Part shown: positions 14,011-22,410 of the stretch, piece by piece
How the letters are laid out: each line of letters opens with the position of its first letter
Numbering within the stretch: the first letter of the stretch is position 1
Assembly (NCBI RefSeq): GCF_042242105.1
Contig: NC_092016.1
Span: 8,136,501 to 8,200,500 of the forward strand
From: Pempheris klunzingeri
Lineage: Eukaryota > Chordata > Actinopteri > Acropomatiformes > Pempheridae
DNA: 64,000 nt
Direction of reading: 5' to 3'
Translations under genes and position numbers: made by a program
The notes under the pieces: generated by a model
The model's database searches: none
What the model saw: the letters and a program-made list of their open reading frames with translations, nothing else
What the model was told of the DNA's origin: nothing

Positions 14011-14241
14011 CACTATTTATGAAATCAATAAAATTTCTGGGGGGGGTTTCAGATAGGGGCACAGACTGCAGAAGGGTGGAATAGAATGTCACGTTCTATG
14101 CGTGTATTAGTCTCGATCGCGTGGCCAGACTGAAAAAAAAAATCATAATGCGTCTCTGGTATTGTTCAGGGGGCCGGGCCAAATGTGGAGGCGGGCCGTA
14201 TCCGGCCTGCGGGCCGTAGTTTGGGGACTGCTGGCTTACAC

Positions 14242-14730
14242 AGTGACAAGAAGCTTCAAGCTCATCTGCCTAATGAGAAGACGACTTGATTACACCTCCA
14301 CCCCCATGAATGCCAAAACCCACTCCTCTTCTAATCAGAGATCACTGCAATTATTGTTCTCTACAGGGTGGTAAAACACGACTGCACAAATGTTTCACTT
14401 TAGAGAGAGAATCTCGATCACAGGAGGCTATTAAGCAGAAACTCTTCACACTCCAACACCAAATTGTTTAATATCTTTATGATGTATGTAGAAATCATGG
14501 CTTAGCTTGAAAACAAATAGAGTTCTGTTTAAAGACAAACAGAAAACAACTATTTGTTCCTCAACATCACAATCTATTTTCTCTGCACCATCACCATATC
14601 ATGTTTCAGAGTGCCCTCTGCTGTTCTGGCAAGTACACTGCACTGTGGCCAGGACGTGTGTGTGGAATGGAAGTAACTAAAAACATATACAGATTACAGA
14701 AATCTGCTTCTTTATATCCAGATTTTTACT
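14242..14730. other. Unique sequence between the hAT element and the U4 array
   Basis: No gene or repeat seen in about 490 bp. Homology to the U4 array spacer begins abruptly at about 14731. Confidence 0.5.
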
Positions 14731-15354
14731 AAATTGTATTTATATAAGCTGTCACTACCATGCTGTGGTTCATGTGGATCACATTATGTTATCAGGTCAG
14801 CTGTTGATTACCGGTGTTTCTTACATGATTAGGCAAACATGCCTTGTGATCGCAGCTTGGTGGGACTAACTATTTCCGTGTTTGGGACGGATGCGCTTTC
14901 CAAAGAACATGTTAAAACCCATCTGACCCTGCTCTTTATTTTAGCCTGATAAAACACTGATTTCATCCACTTTAGCCTGAGTATATTTGATAAATCTGCC
15001 CAAAAACACAGAATCACCTCATCGACTTATGTAAGGCACATCCTTTTTTCAAACACTGTACTGCTCTTTTAATTTGATTAAGCTTTGCAGAACTTTTATT
15101 ATTACTATTACAATTAGATATTATATTTATTGTGTTATTATATACCATTAAATGTTATTTCATATTTGGCAATGAATCGGATTTTGCTATATAAATTAGA
15201 ATTTATAGAACAAGAGGTGAAGCCATAACATAATGTATACCATATTGTTCTTAGGTGTGGCATAGTTCTCTCTATTTACATTACAAGAAAGGCCACTTGC
15301 ACTTCTCTATATCATTGACTATTAAGTACTTTGATATTTGCTTTAAACATAATA

Positions 15355-15499
15355 TCAGTCTCCTTAAAGACCGTCAAAAATTGCCGTTGCCGACTATATT
15401 TCAAGTCGTCTAGGCGGGGTATTGGGTAAAGTTTTCAACTAGCAATAATCGCGCCTCGGATAAACCTCATAGGCTACGATACTGCCACTGCGCAAAGCT
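15355..15499 (-). ncRNA. RNU4: U4 spliceosomal snRNA, copy 1
   Basis: Read on the minus strand, the 145 nt begin AGCTTTGCGCAGTGGC and end GGAGACTGA. They align without gaps to vertebrate U4 as I remember it. Visible parts are the 5' segment that pairs with U6 (stem II), the 5' stem-loop with its kink-turn (about nt 20-52), the TGCTAGTT stem I strand, the central and 3' stem-loops, and the Sm site AATTTTTGA (nt 118-126). U4 chaperones U6 in the U4/U6.U5 tri-snRNP. A good 3' box, GTTTAAAGCAAA, lies 6 nt downstream (15337-15348). Its promoter flank (15500-16302) is unlike that of copies 2 to 6. It looks intact. Confidence 0.95.
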
Positions 15500-16302
15500 G
15501 ACGAGCTGTAAGCAGCGACGGGGAAGGGACTCCGCTCCGCACGTCTCTTTGTTATGGTTTTAAACGTGGGCGTGGCTTCAATCCCACTTTGCAATCTATC
15601 GCTACAATTATATAGAAATAAAAACCAGCCATGGGGACGTAATAAATGCATCTCTACAAAAACACACAGCTAATCTGAATCTCAAGAGAGATGATAGAGA
15701 ACGGCGATATACAGTGTCCGAAAGTGTAATCTTGTAACCATACGGTCGTATGTTCAGTCTTTATGATACATAAAACCTTTTGATGCAACTCCACGGTCGA
15801 GTCGTGTTGTAAAGTGTAATCAATATACGAATAAAGTCACAAATGAGCATTAAAAACTCACACATAACGTTAAATAAATACACAACTGGAATAAGTTATA
15901 AACGGAAATGACGTAGCCTTGCGTGCGTCGTTGTTTAACGTCCCCTTCCCTCAGCCACACCACAAACACGAATGTTTTTAACTTTAACCAAATATCAGTG
16001 GCATTTTTAACCATTTTAACCATGAGGAAACGACAGCAGAACAAACCGAAACTGCTGTTACCACGTCTGCACGGAGTCCCCAAAATAAAACATCCAAAAG
16101 ACTGGTCATTATAACTAAAACATATTCCACTGTCATGCGCCAGAAGGAAAGTAGGCATCGCATTAAACTAAGGAAGCACACGTATGACACACCACAACGT
16201 CTAATGATCGGTTCATTCAATCCACAGCACAGTTCAGCAAAATATGCTAAGTGCTACCTGTGTTTGTTAACTTGTTGATACACTTCGTATTGAACAAAAT
16301 TA
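15500..16302. other. Unique spacer between U4 copies 1 and 2
   Basis: These 803 bp are not homologous to the S spacer of the other units. The left end acts as the 5' flank of copy 1 (PSE at 15540-15560). A weak ZNF143-like match in inverted orientation (ATCCCACTTTGC, 15581-15592) lies at about -90. An open frame of about 100 codons on the minus strand (15850-16158) has no recognisable domain and is probably chance. Confidence 0.6.
15540..15560 (-). promoter_or_regulatory. PSE of U4 copy 1
   Basis: On the minus strand AACCATAACAAAGAGACG lies at about -59 to -42 from the U4 start. It matches the vertebrate proximal sequence element pattern (ACC-N-T-N-A, then AAAG-rich), which is bound by SNAPc and directs Pol II snRNA transcription. 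There is no TATA box downstream of it, as expected for Pol II U genes. Confidence 0.6.
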
Positions 16303-16447
16303 TCAGTCTCCGTAAAGACCGTCAAAAATTGCCGTTGCCGACTATATTTCAAGTCGTCTAGGCGGGGTATTGGGTAAAGTTTTCAACTAGCAATAATCGC
16401 GCCTCGGATAAACCTCATAGGCTACGATACTGCCACTGCGCAAAGCT
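16303..16447 (-). ncRNA. RNU4: U4 spliceosomal snRNA, copy 2
   Basis: 145 nt, differing from copy 1 only at nt 136 (C instead of A), which restores the CTTTACGGAG form closer to mammalian U4. The 5' flank is the S type shared with copies 3 to 6, but the 3' flank is the unique spacer. Its 3'-box-like sequence (GTTCAATACGAAG, 16283-16295, 8 nt past the end) is the weakest of the seven, so 3' processing may be less efficient. The RNA body looks intact. Confidence 0.95.
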
Positions 16448-16487
16448 GAAGAGAAAGAGATAAGGAGGGGACGTCTTTTAGAACCGC

Positions 16488-16507
16488 ACACCCCTCCGTC
16501 AGGGTTT
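16488..16507 (-). promoter_or_regulatory. PSE of U4 copy 2
   Basis: On the minus strand AAACCCTGACGGAGGGGTG lies at about -60 to -42. It is the S-type PSE shared by copies 2 to 6, weaker against the consensus than those of copies 1 and 7 but at the same distance. Confidence 0.5.
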
Positions 16508-17241
16508 ACAACCGTACTAAAGAATGAATGAAAGGGAAACCTATCAGGCTTTATACTGATATTGTGTTATTATTGTTTGGTTAAATTGCATTTATATAAT
16601 CTGTCACTACCATGCTGTGGTTTATGTGGATTACATTATGTTATTTGACTGTCAGGTCAGCTGTTGATTACCGGGGTTTCTTACATGTTTAGGCAAACAT
16701 GCCTTGTGATCGTAGCTGGGTGGGACTAACTATTTCCGTGTTTGGGCCGGAGACAGACACTGGTTTGGGCTGGATGAGATAAGAACACTCTCCAAAGGCT
16801 CAGAGAAAACATGTAATAATCAGACTAACCCTGCTCTTTATTTTAGCCTGATAAAACACTGATTTCATCCACTTTAGCCTGAGTATATTTGATAAATCTG
16901 CCCCAAAATACAGAATCACCTCACAGACTTCTCATGTAAAGCACATCCTTTTTGTTTCAAACACTGTACTGCTCTTTTAATTAACATTTGTAGAACTTTT
17001 ATTGTTATCTCATATTTGGTAATACATCTGATTCTGCTATATCAGTGAGAATTTGTAGAAAACGAAGTGAAGCCATAATATAAAATAAACTGCCTTTGAA
17101 TAAAGAAATAAATGATGCAAGTTATCATTATTTCATAACCTCTTTAAGATAATATAAGTCATTCTATCGACAGTGTCATTTTATTTGATGTTATTTTGAC
17201 GAGAATCTTCTGATAATTTTAGTGTTCTCTTTCACAAGTTA

Positions 17242-17386
17242 TCAGTCTCCTTAAAGACCGTCAAAAATTGCCGTTGCCGACTATATTTCAAGTCGTCTAG
17301 GCGGGGTATTGGGTAAAGTTTTCAACTAGCAATAATCGCGCCTCGGATAAACCTCATAGGCTACGATACTGCCACTGCGCAAAGCT
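17242..17386 (-). ncRNA. RNU4: U4 spliceosomal snRNA, copy 3
   Basis: 145 nt, identical in sequence to copies 1 and 5. A 3'-box-like motif, GTGAAAGAGAAC, lies 6 nt past the end (17224-17235). The promoter flank is S type. An octamer-like AATTGCAT (one mismatch to ATTTGCAT) lies at about -150 (17532-17539). Confidence 0.96.
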
Positions 17387-17426
17387 GAAGAGAAGCAGAT
17401 AAGGAGGGGAAGTCTTTTAGAACCGC

Positions 17427-17446
17427 ACACCCCTCCGTCAGGGTTT
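17427..17446 (-). promoter_or_regulatory. PSE of U4 copy 3
   Basis: Same S-type element and spacing as copy 2, unchanged in sequence. Confidence 0.5.
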
Positions 17447-18189
17447 ACAAGCATACTAAAGAATGAATGAAAGGGAAACCTATCAGGCTTTATACTGATA
17501 TTGTGTTATTATTGTTTGGTTAAATCAGTTAAATTGCATTTATATAATCTGTCACTACCATGCTGTGGTTTATGTGGATCACATTATGTTATTTGACTGT
17601 CAGGTCAGCTGTTGATTACCGGGGTTTCTTACATGTTTAGGCAAACATGCATTGTGATCGTAGCTGGGTGGGACTAACTATTTCCGTGTTTGGGCCGGAG
17701 ACAGACACTGGTTTGGGCTGGATGAGATAAGAACACTCTCCAAAGGCTCAGAGAAAACATGTAATAATCAGACTAACCCTGCTCTTTATTTTAGCCTGAT
17801 AAAACACTGATTTCATCCACTTTAGCCTGAGTATATTTGATAAATCTGCCCCAAAATACAGAATCACCTCACAGACTTCTCATGTAAAGCACATCCTTTT
17901 TGTTTCAAACACTGTACTGCTCTTTTAATTAACATTTGTAGAACTTTTATTGTTATCTCATATTTGGTAATACATCTGATTCTGCTATATCAGTGAGAAT
18001 TTGTAGAAAACGAAGTGAAGCCATAATATAAAATAAACTGCCTTTGAATAAAGAAATAAATGATGCAAGTTATCATTATTTCATAACCTCTTTAAGATAA
18101 TATAAGTCATTCTATCGACAGTGTCATTTTATTTGATGTTATTTTGACGAGAATCTTCTGATAATTTTAGTGTTTTCTTTCACAAGTTA

Positions 18190-18334
18190 TCAGTCTCCTT
18201 AAAGACCGTCAAAAATTGCCGTTGCCGACTATATTTCAAGTCATCTAGGCGGGGTATTGGGTAAAGTTTTCAACTAGCAATAATCGCGCCTCGGATAAAC
18301 CTCATAGGCTACGATACTGCCACTGCGCAAAGCT
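18190..18334 (-). ncRNA. RNU4: U4 spliceosomal snRNA, copy 4
   Basis: 145 nt with one private change relative to copies 1, 3 and 5: T instead of C at nt 92, in the central stem-loop region. The 3' box is GTGAAAGAAAAC, 6 nt downstream (18172-18183). The unit that follows is almost identical to the copy 5 unit, so the duplication or conversion is recent. Confidence 0.95.
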
Positions 18335-18374
18335 GAAGAGAAGCAGATAAGGAGGGGAAGTCTTTTAGAACCGC

Positions 18375-18394
18375 ACACCCCTCCGTCAGGGTTT
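18375..18394 (-). promoter_or_regulatory. PSE of U4 copy 4
   Basis: S-type element at about -60 to -41, identical to those of copies 3 and 5. Confidence 0.5.
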
Positions 18395-19137
18395 ACAAGC
18401 ATACTAAAGAATGAATGAAAGGGAAACCTATCAGGCTTTATACTGATATTGTGTTATTATTGTTTGGTTAAATCAGTTAAATTGCATTTATATAATCTGT
18501 CACTACCATGCTGTGGTTTATGTGGATCACATTATGTTATTTGACTGTCAGGTCAGCTGTTGATTACCGGGGTTTCTTACATGTTTAGGCAAACATGCAT
18601 TGTGATCGTAGCTGGGTGGGACTAACTATTTCCGTGTTTGGGCCGGTGATAGACACTGGTTTGGGCTGGATGAGATAAGAACACTCTCCAAAGGCTCAGA
18701 GAAAACATGTAATAATCAGGCTAACCCTGCTCTTTATTTTAGCCTGATAAAACACTGATTTCATCCACTTTAACCTGAGTATATTTGATAAATCTGCCCC
18801 AAAATACAGAATCACCTCACAGACTTCTCATGTAAAGCACATCCTTTTTGTTTCAAACACTGTACTGCTCTTTTAATGAACATTTGTAGAACTTTTATTG
18901 TTATCTCATATTTGGTAATACATCTGATTCTGCTGTATAAGTGAGAATTTGTAGAAAAAGAAGTGAAGCCATAATATAAAATAAGCTGCCTTTGAATAAA
19001 GAAATAAATGACACAAGTTATCATTGTTTCATAACCTCTTTAAGGTAATATAAATCATTCTATTGACAGTGTCATTTCATTCTATGTTACTTTTATGAGA
19101 ACCTTCTAATAATTTTAGCGTTTTCTTTCACAATTTA

Positions 19138-19282
19138 TCAGTCTCCTTAAAGACCGTCAAAAATTGCCGTTGCCGACTATATTTCAAGTCGTCTAGGCGG
19201 GGTATTGGGTAAAGTTTTCAACTAGCAATAATCGCGCCTCGGATAAACCTCATAGGCTACGATACTGCCACTGCGCAAAGCT
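19138..19282 (-). ncRNA. RNU4: U4 spliceosomal snRNA, copy 5
   Basis: 145 nt, identical to copies 1 and 3. The 3' box is GTGAAAGAAAAC at 19120-19131, 6 nt downstream. The spacer on its 5' side is almost identical to that of copy 4. Confidence 0.96.
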
Positions 19283-19322
19283 GAAGACAAGCAGATAAGG
19301 AGGGGAAGTCTTTTAGAACCGC

Positions 19323-19342
19323 ACACCCCTCCGTCAGGGTTT
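19323..19342 (-). promoter_or_regulatory. PSE of U4 copy 5
   Basis: S-type element at about -60 to -41, same as copies 3 and 4. Confidence 0.5.
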
Positions 19343-20085
19343 ACAAGCATACTAAAGAATGAATGAAAGGGAAACCTATCAGGCTTTATACTGATATTGT
19401 GTTATTATTGTTTGGTTAAATCAGTTAAATTGCATTTATATAATCTGTCACTACCATGCTGTGGTTTATGTGGATCACATTATGTTATTTGACTGTCAGG
19501 TCAGCTGTTGATTACCGGGGTTTCTTACATGTTTAGGCAAACATGCATTGTGATCGTAGCTGGGTGGGACTAACTATTTCCGTGTTTGGGCCGGTGATAG
19601 ACACTGGTTTGGGCTGGATGAGATAAGAACACTCTCCAAAGGCTCAGAGAAAACATGTAATAATCAGGCTAACCCTGCTCTTTATTTTAGCCTGATAAAA
19701 CACTGATTTCATCCACTTTAACCTGAGTATATTTGATAAATCTGCCCCAAAATACAGAATCACCTCACAGACTTCTCATGTAAAGCACATCCTTTTTGTT
19801 TCAAACACTGTACTGCTCTTTTAATGAACATTTGTAGAACTTTTATTGTTATCTCATATTTGGTAATACATCTGATTCTGCTGTATAAGTGAGAATTTGT
19901 AGAAAAAGAAGTGAAGCCATAATATAAAATAAGCTGCCTTTGAATAAAGAAATAAATGACACAAGTTATCATTGTTTCATAACCTCTTTAAGGTAATATA
20001 AATCATTCTGTTGACAGTGTCATTTCATTCTATGTTACTTTTATCAGAACCTTCTAATAATGTTAGCGTTTTCTTTCACAATTTA

Positions 20086-20230
20086 TCAGTCTCCTTAGAG
20101 ACCGTCAAAAATTGCCGTTGCCGACTATATTTCAAGTCGTCTAGGCGGGGTATTGGGTAAAGTTTTCAACTAGCAATAATCGCGCCTCGGATAAACCTCA
20201 TAGGCTACGATACTGCCACTGCGCAAAGCT
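20086..20230 (-). ncRNA. RNU4: U4 spliceosomal snRNA, copy 6
   Basis: 145 nt, differing from copies 1, 3 and 5 at nt 133 (C instead of T, giving CTCTAAGGAG as in copy 7). The 3' box is GTGAAAGAAAAC at 20068-20079. The spacer on its 5' side starts as S type and diverges towards copy 7, so this unit marks the right edge of the homogenised block. Confidence 0.95.
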
Positions 20231-20270
20231 GAAGAGAAAGAGATAAGGAGGGGAAGTCTTTTAGAACCGC

Positions 20271-20290
20271 ACACCCCTCCGTCAGGGTTT
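20271..20290 (-). promoter_or_regulatory. PSE of U4 copy 6
   Basis: S-type element at about -60 to -41. Confidence 0.5.
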
Positions 20291-21026
20291 ACAAGCGTAC
20301 TAAAGAATGAATGAAAGGGAAACCTATCAGGCTTTATACTGATATTGTGTTATTATTGTTTGGTTAAATCAGTTAAGTTGCATTTATATAATCTGTCACT
20401 ACCATGCTGTGGTTTATGTGGATCACATTATGTTATTTGAGGTTATTTCAGGTCAGCTGTTGATTACCGGGGTTTCTTACATGATTAGGCAAACATGCAT
20501 TGTGATCGTAGCTGGGTGGGACTAACTATTTCCGTGTTTGGGCCGGAGACAGACATCGGTTTGGGCTGCATGAGACTAAAAACACTCTCCAAAGAAGAAT
20601 CAGACTAACCCTGCTCTTTATTTTAGCCTGATAAAACACTGATTTCATCCACTTTAGCATATATTTGAGTATATTTGATAAATCTGCCCAAAAACACAGA
20701 ATCACCTCACAGACTTCTCCTATAAAGCACATCCTTTTTGTTTCAAACACTGTACTGCTCTTTTAATTACATTAACATTATTAATGTTATTCTCTCATAT
20801 TTGGTAATAAACCTGATTATGCTTTTAAGTGAGATAAAGTGAAGCCACAAAATAAAATACACTGTGTCTTTAAATGAATAAACACATGACGCAAGTTACC
20901 ATTATGTCGTCACTTCTTTGGGGTTCTAGTGTAAATTCTCTCCCTCTATCGGCAGAGTCTATTCATTCTTCAATACTACGTTCATGTATCTGTACCAGTA
21001 CGACTTACGTTTCTTTCAACAAATTA

Positions 21027-21171
21027 TCAGTCTCCTTAGAGACCGTCAAAAATTGCCATTGCCGACTATATTTCAAGTCGTCAAGGCGGGGTATTGGGTA
21101 AAGTTTTCAACTAGCAATAATCGCGCCTCGGATAAACCTCATAGGCTACGATACTGCCACTGCGCAAAGCT
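21027..21171 (-). ncRNA. RNU4: U4 spliceosomal snRNA, copy 7
   Basis: 145 nt and the most distinct copy. Relative to copies 1, 3 and 5 it has T at nt 89, T at nt 114 and C at nt 133. Nt 114 and 133 move it towards the mammalian sequence, so it may be closest to the ancestral gene. The 3' box is GTTGAAAGAAAC, 6 nt past the end (21009-21020). Its 5' flank is unique and carries the best promoter of the array: a strong PSE and a ZNF143-like distal element. It is the first copy in the direction of transcription. Confidence 0.95.
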
Positions 21172-21211
21172 GACGATAGTCTGCTATGGGGAGCGAAGTG
21201 ATTCTGCCACA

Positions 21212-21231
21212 CACAGTCTTTGATTACGGTA
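21212..21231 (-). promoter_or_regulatory. PSE of U4 copy 7
   Basis: On the minus strand TACCGTAATCAAAGACTGTG lies at about -60 to -41. It is the closest of the seven to the vertebrate PSE, with ACCGTAA followed by AAAG. The spacing is the same as in the other copies although the surrounding sequence is unrelated, which supports function. Confidence 0.65.
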
Positions 21232-21366
21232 TTTCGGCTCTATTCAAAACAAACACACGATCATCTGCCCAGAATAAAAGCTATACTCTATACCGAATCG
21301 CTGAATGTGAATCATTCATTCAATCATTCATTTAAAGTTTAAATAGATTTAAACCTGTCGCCAAGA

Positions 21367-21384
21367 CGCAATGCATCATGGGAT
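21367..21384 (-). promoter_or_regulatory. ZNF143/Staf-like distal element of U4 copy 7
   Basis: On the minus strand ATCCCATGATGCATTGCG matches 16 of 18 positions of the Staf-binding-site consensus YWCCCRNMATSCMYYRCR as I remember it. It lies at about -196 to -213 from the U4 start, the usual place of the distal sequence element of vertebrate snRNA genes. The overlapping ATGCAT could also serve as a poor octamer. I see no equally good site upstream of copies 1 to 6. Confidence 0.6.
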
Positions 21385-21803
21385 TGAATCTCCCCCACTC
21401 TGATTATAATGCCGCTTACGCCCCAACGCGAAGCTTTCCCCTCTCGTTTAAAAGCATGCAAAAATTTCATGTTGAACGGACATTACGACTATGAATCCAT
21501 AACACACGGTTGTATGTATTTCTTTTAGATATACTGTAAACGGAGACCGTGTACGGTGGCCCGTTTGACTGAATTTATTATCGCGGATTCACGTTTAAAG
21601 GGGCTGGCGTTCACATACACACGCTAAATTAGGTAAAACAAAGCATGTATTGATGTTGGAGCGGAAGACAGCAGTGCCCCGTATATGTGTAATAATATGG
21701 CATAGATTTAGACAGTTTCTCTTAAAAAACAGCATTTCAAATGGTCTGGAAATCAAAATCCTTCTCATCATGGCGTCTCCCAAACGGCTATGTGACTGAA
21801 ACA

Positions 21804-21817
21804 CCACCAGATGTCAG
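21804..21817 (+). promoter_or_regulatory. CTCF-like motif
   Basis: CCACCAGATGTCAG matches 13 of 14 positions of the CTCF core CCASYAGRKGGCRS. It lies a few hundred bases right of the array. A short motif match alone is weak evidence; similar sequences also occur in fish repeats. Confidence 0.25.
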
Positions 21818-22200
21818 TATAGACAAGGGCAAGCCTGCCCTACTTTCCCTGTGAGGGCCTGGTGATTTTTAAAATAACCAAATAAACAATATTAACCAAT
21901 TCCACATTTAATAAATACTCGTATTCACATGTTAACACGCTGTTTTATGACCAACGGCCACGTTACCAAATAGTTTTTTAGCTAGCAGGCTAAATTGAAG
22001 GCTTACGCAACGTGTACAAATTAGGAAAATTAAAGTCAACAAACAGGATTAAACGCAGCCCAGTTTAAAATCATCATAAGAGTTCATATTAGAGCCAAAA
22101 TGACACTTTTTTTGAATGCAGTCTGGTAAATGCTATACCGTGCCAAGCTAGCTGCAGTTTCTGATGCACATTAGCAAGTACGAGGTTAAACTTTTCTCAC

Positions 22201-22410
22201 CTCCTCGAAAAGTCTGTTGAAGAAGTGAAAGTTTTCGGTGCACAAACTTGATAAGTGTCTTAAGTGTCATATCCCAAAAAAAAATTAATCCTCAATGTAC
22301 GTCCAAGGGTGATGAATAACCTCCACCTGGTCAGTACCTGTTGAAAAGATGCTGTGGGCTGATGCTGCCTTCAAGTTGTGTAACAGGAATGAAAAATGGC
22401 CGAACCGGAA
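22201..22410 (-). promoter_or_regulatory. Possible minus-strand promoter and first exon
   Basis: A YY1-like AAAATGGCC next to an ETS-like ACCGGAA lies at 22394-22410, a pairing common at TATA-less promoters. On the minus strand, two splice-donor-like sequences follow: CAACAG|GTACTGA (exon end 22338) and CGAGGAG|GTGAGAAAAG (exon end 22201). A leader exon of about 60 or 200 nt would fit. There is no CpG-rich block, no convincing reading frame and no identified downstream exon, so this is inference from motifs. It would be co-directional with the U4 array. Confidence 0.25.

Larger units (their letters stand above)
13390..14233. mobile_element. Non-autonomous hAT-type DNA transposon with nested SINE
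   Basis: The ends form terminal inverted repeats: CAGGGGTCCCCAAAC on the left, and CAGCAGTCCCCAAAC when the right end is read on the minus strand (13 of 15 match). The element is flanked by an exact 8-bp target duplication, GCTTACAC, at 13382-13389 and 14234-14241, which is diagnostic of the hAT superfamily. The subterminal GGGCCGGG/GCGGGCCGTA sequence resembles widespread vertebrate hAT MITEs. There is no transposase frame, so it is a non-autonomous relic moved by a hAT transposase in trans. A SINE fragment occupies 13495-13798, leaving about 530 bp of hAT sequence. An internal repeat lies at about 13863-14010. Confidence 0.85.
14731..21600 (-). repeat. Tandem array of U4 snRNA units
   Basis: The array has seven U4 genes on the minus strand. 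Their 3' ends are spaced 948, 939, 948, 948, 948 and 941 bp apart. The spacers after copies 2 to 6 share one sequence type (S), and a truncated, more diverged S lies left of copy 1 (14731-15354) with no U4 gene at its far edge. Copies 1 and 7 have unrelated 5' flanks. The central units are nearly identical and the edge units are diverged, which is the pattern expected from unequal crossing-over and gene conversion. U snRNA genes are often multicopy in vertebrates. The right limit is set at the end of the copy 7 promoter region and is approximate. Confidence 0.9.

Noticed and set aside
18812-19972. Two identical 70-codon minus-strand frames 948 bp apart
   Set aside because: They lie in the U4 spacer and are identical only because the units are recent duplicates. 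Other units do not keep the frame.
15355-21171. CRISPR-like or satellite array of regularly spaced repeats
   Set aside because: The repeated core is U4 snRNA with promoter elements, in a eukaryotic genome. Units are about 948 bp, far too long for CRISPR spacing, and the array is not simple satellite.
15355-21171. 5S rRNA or tRNA gene cluster
   Set aside because: The minus-strand sequence has no 5S or tRNA internal boxes and matches U4 along its whole length.
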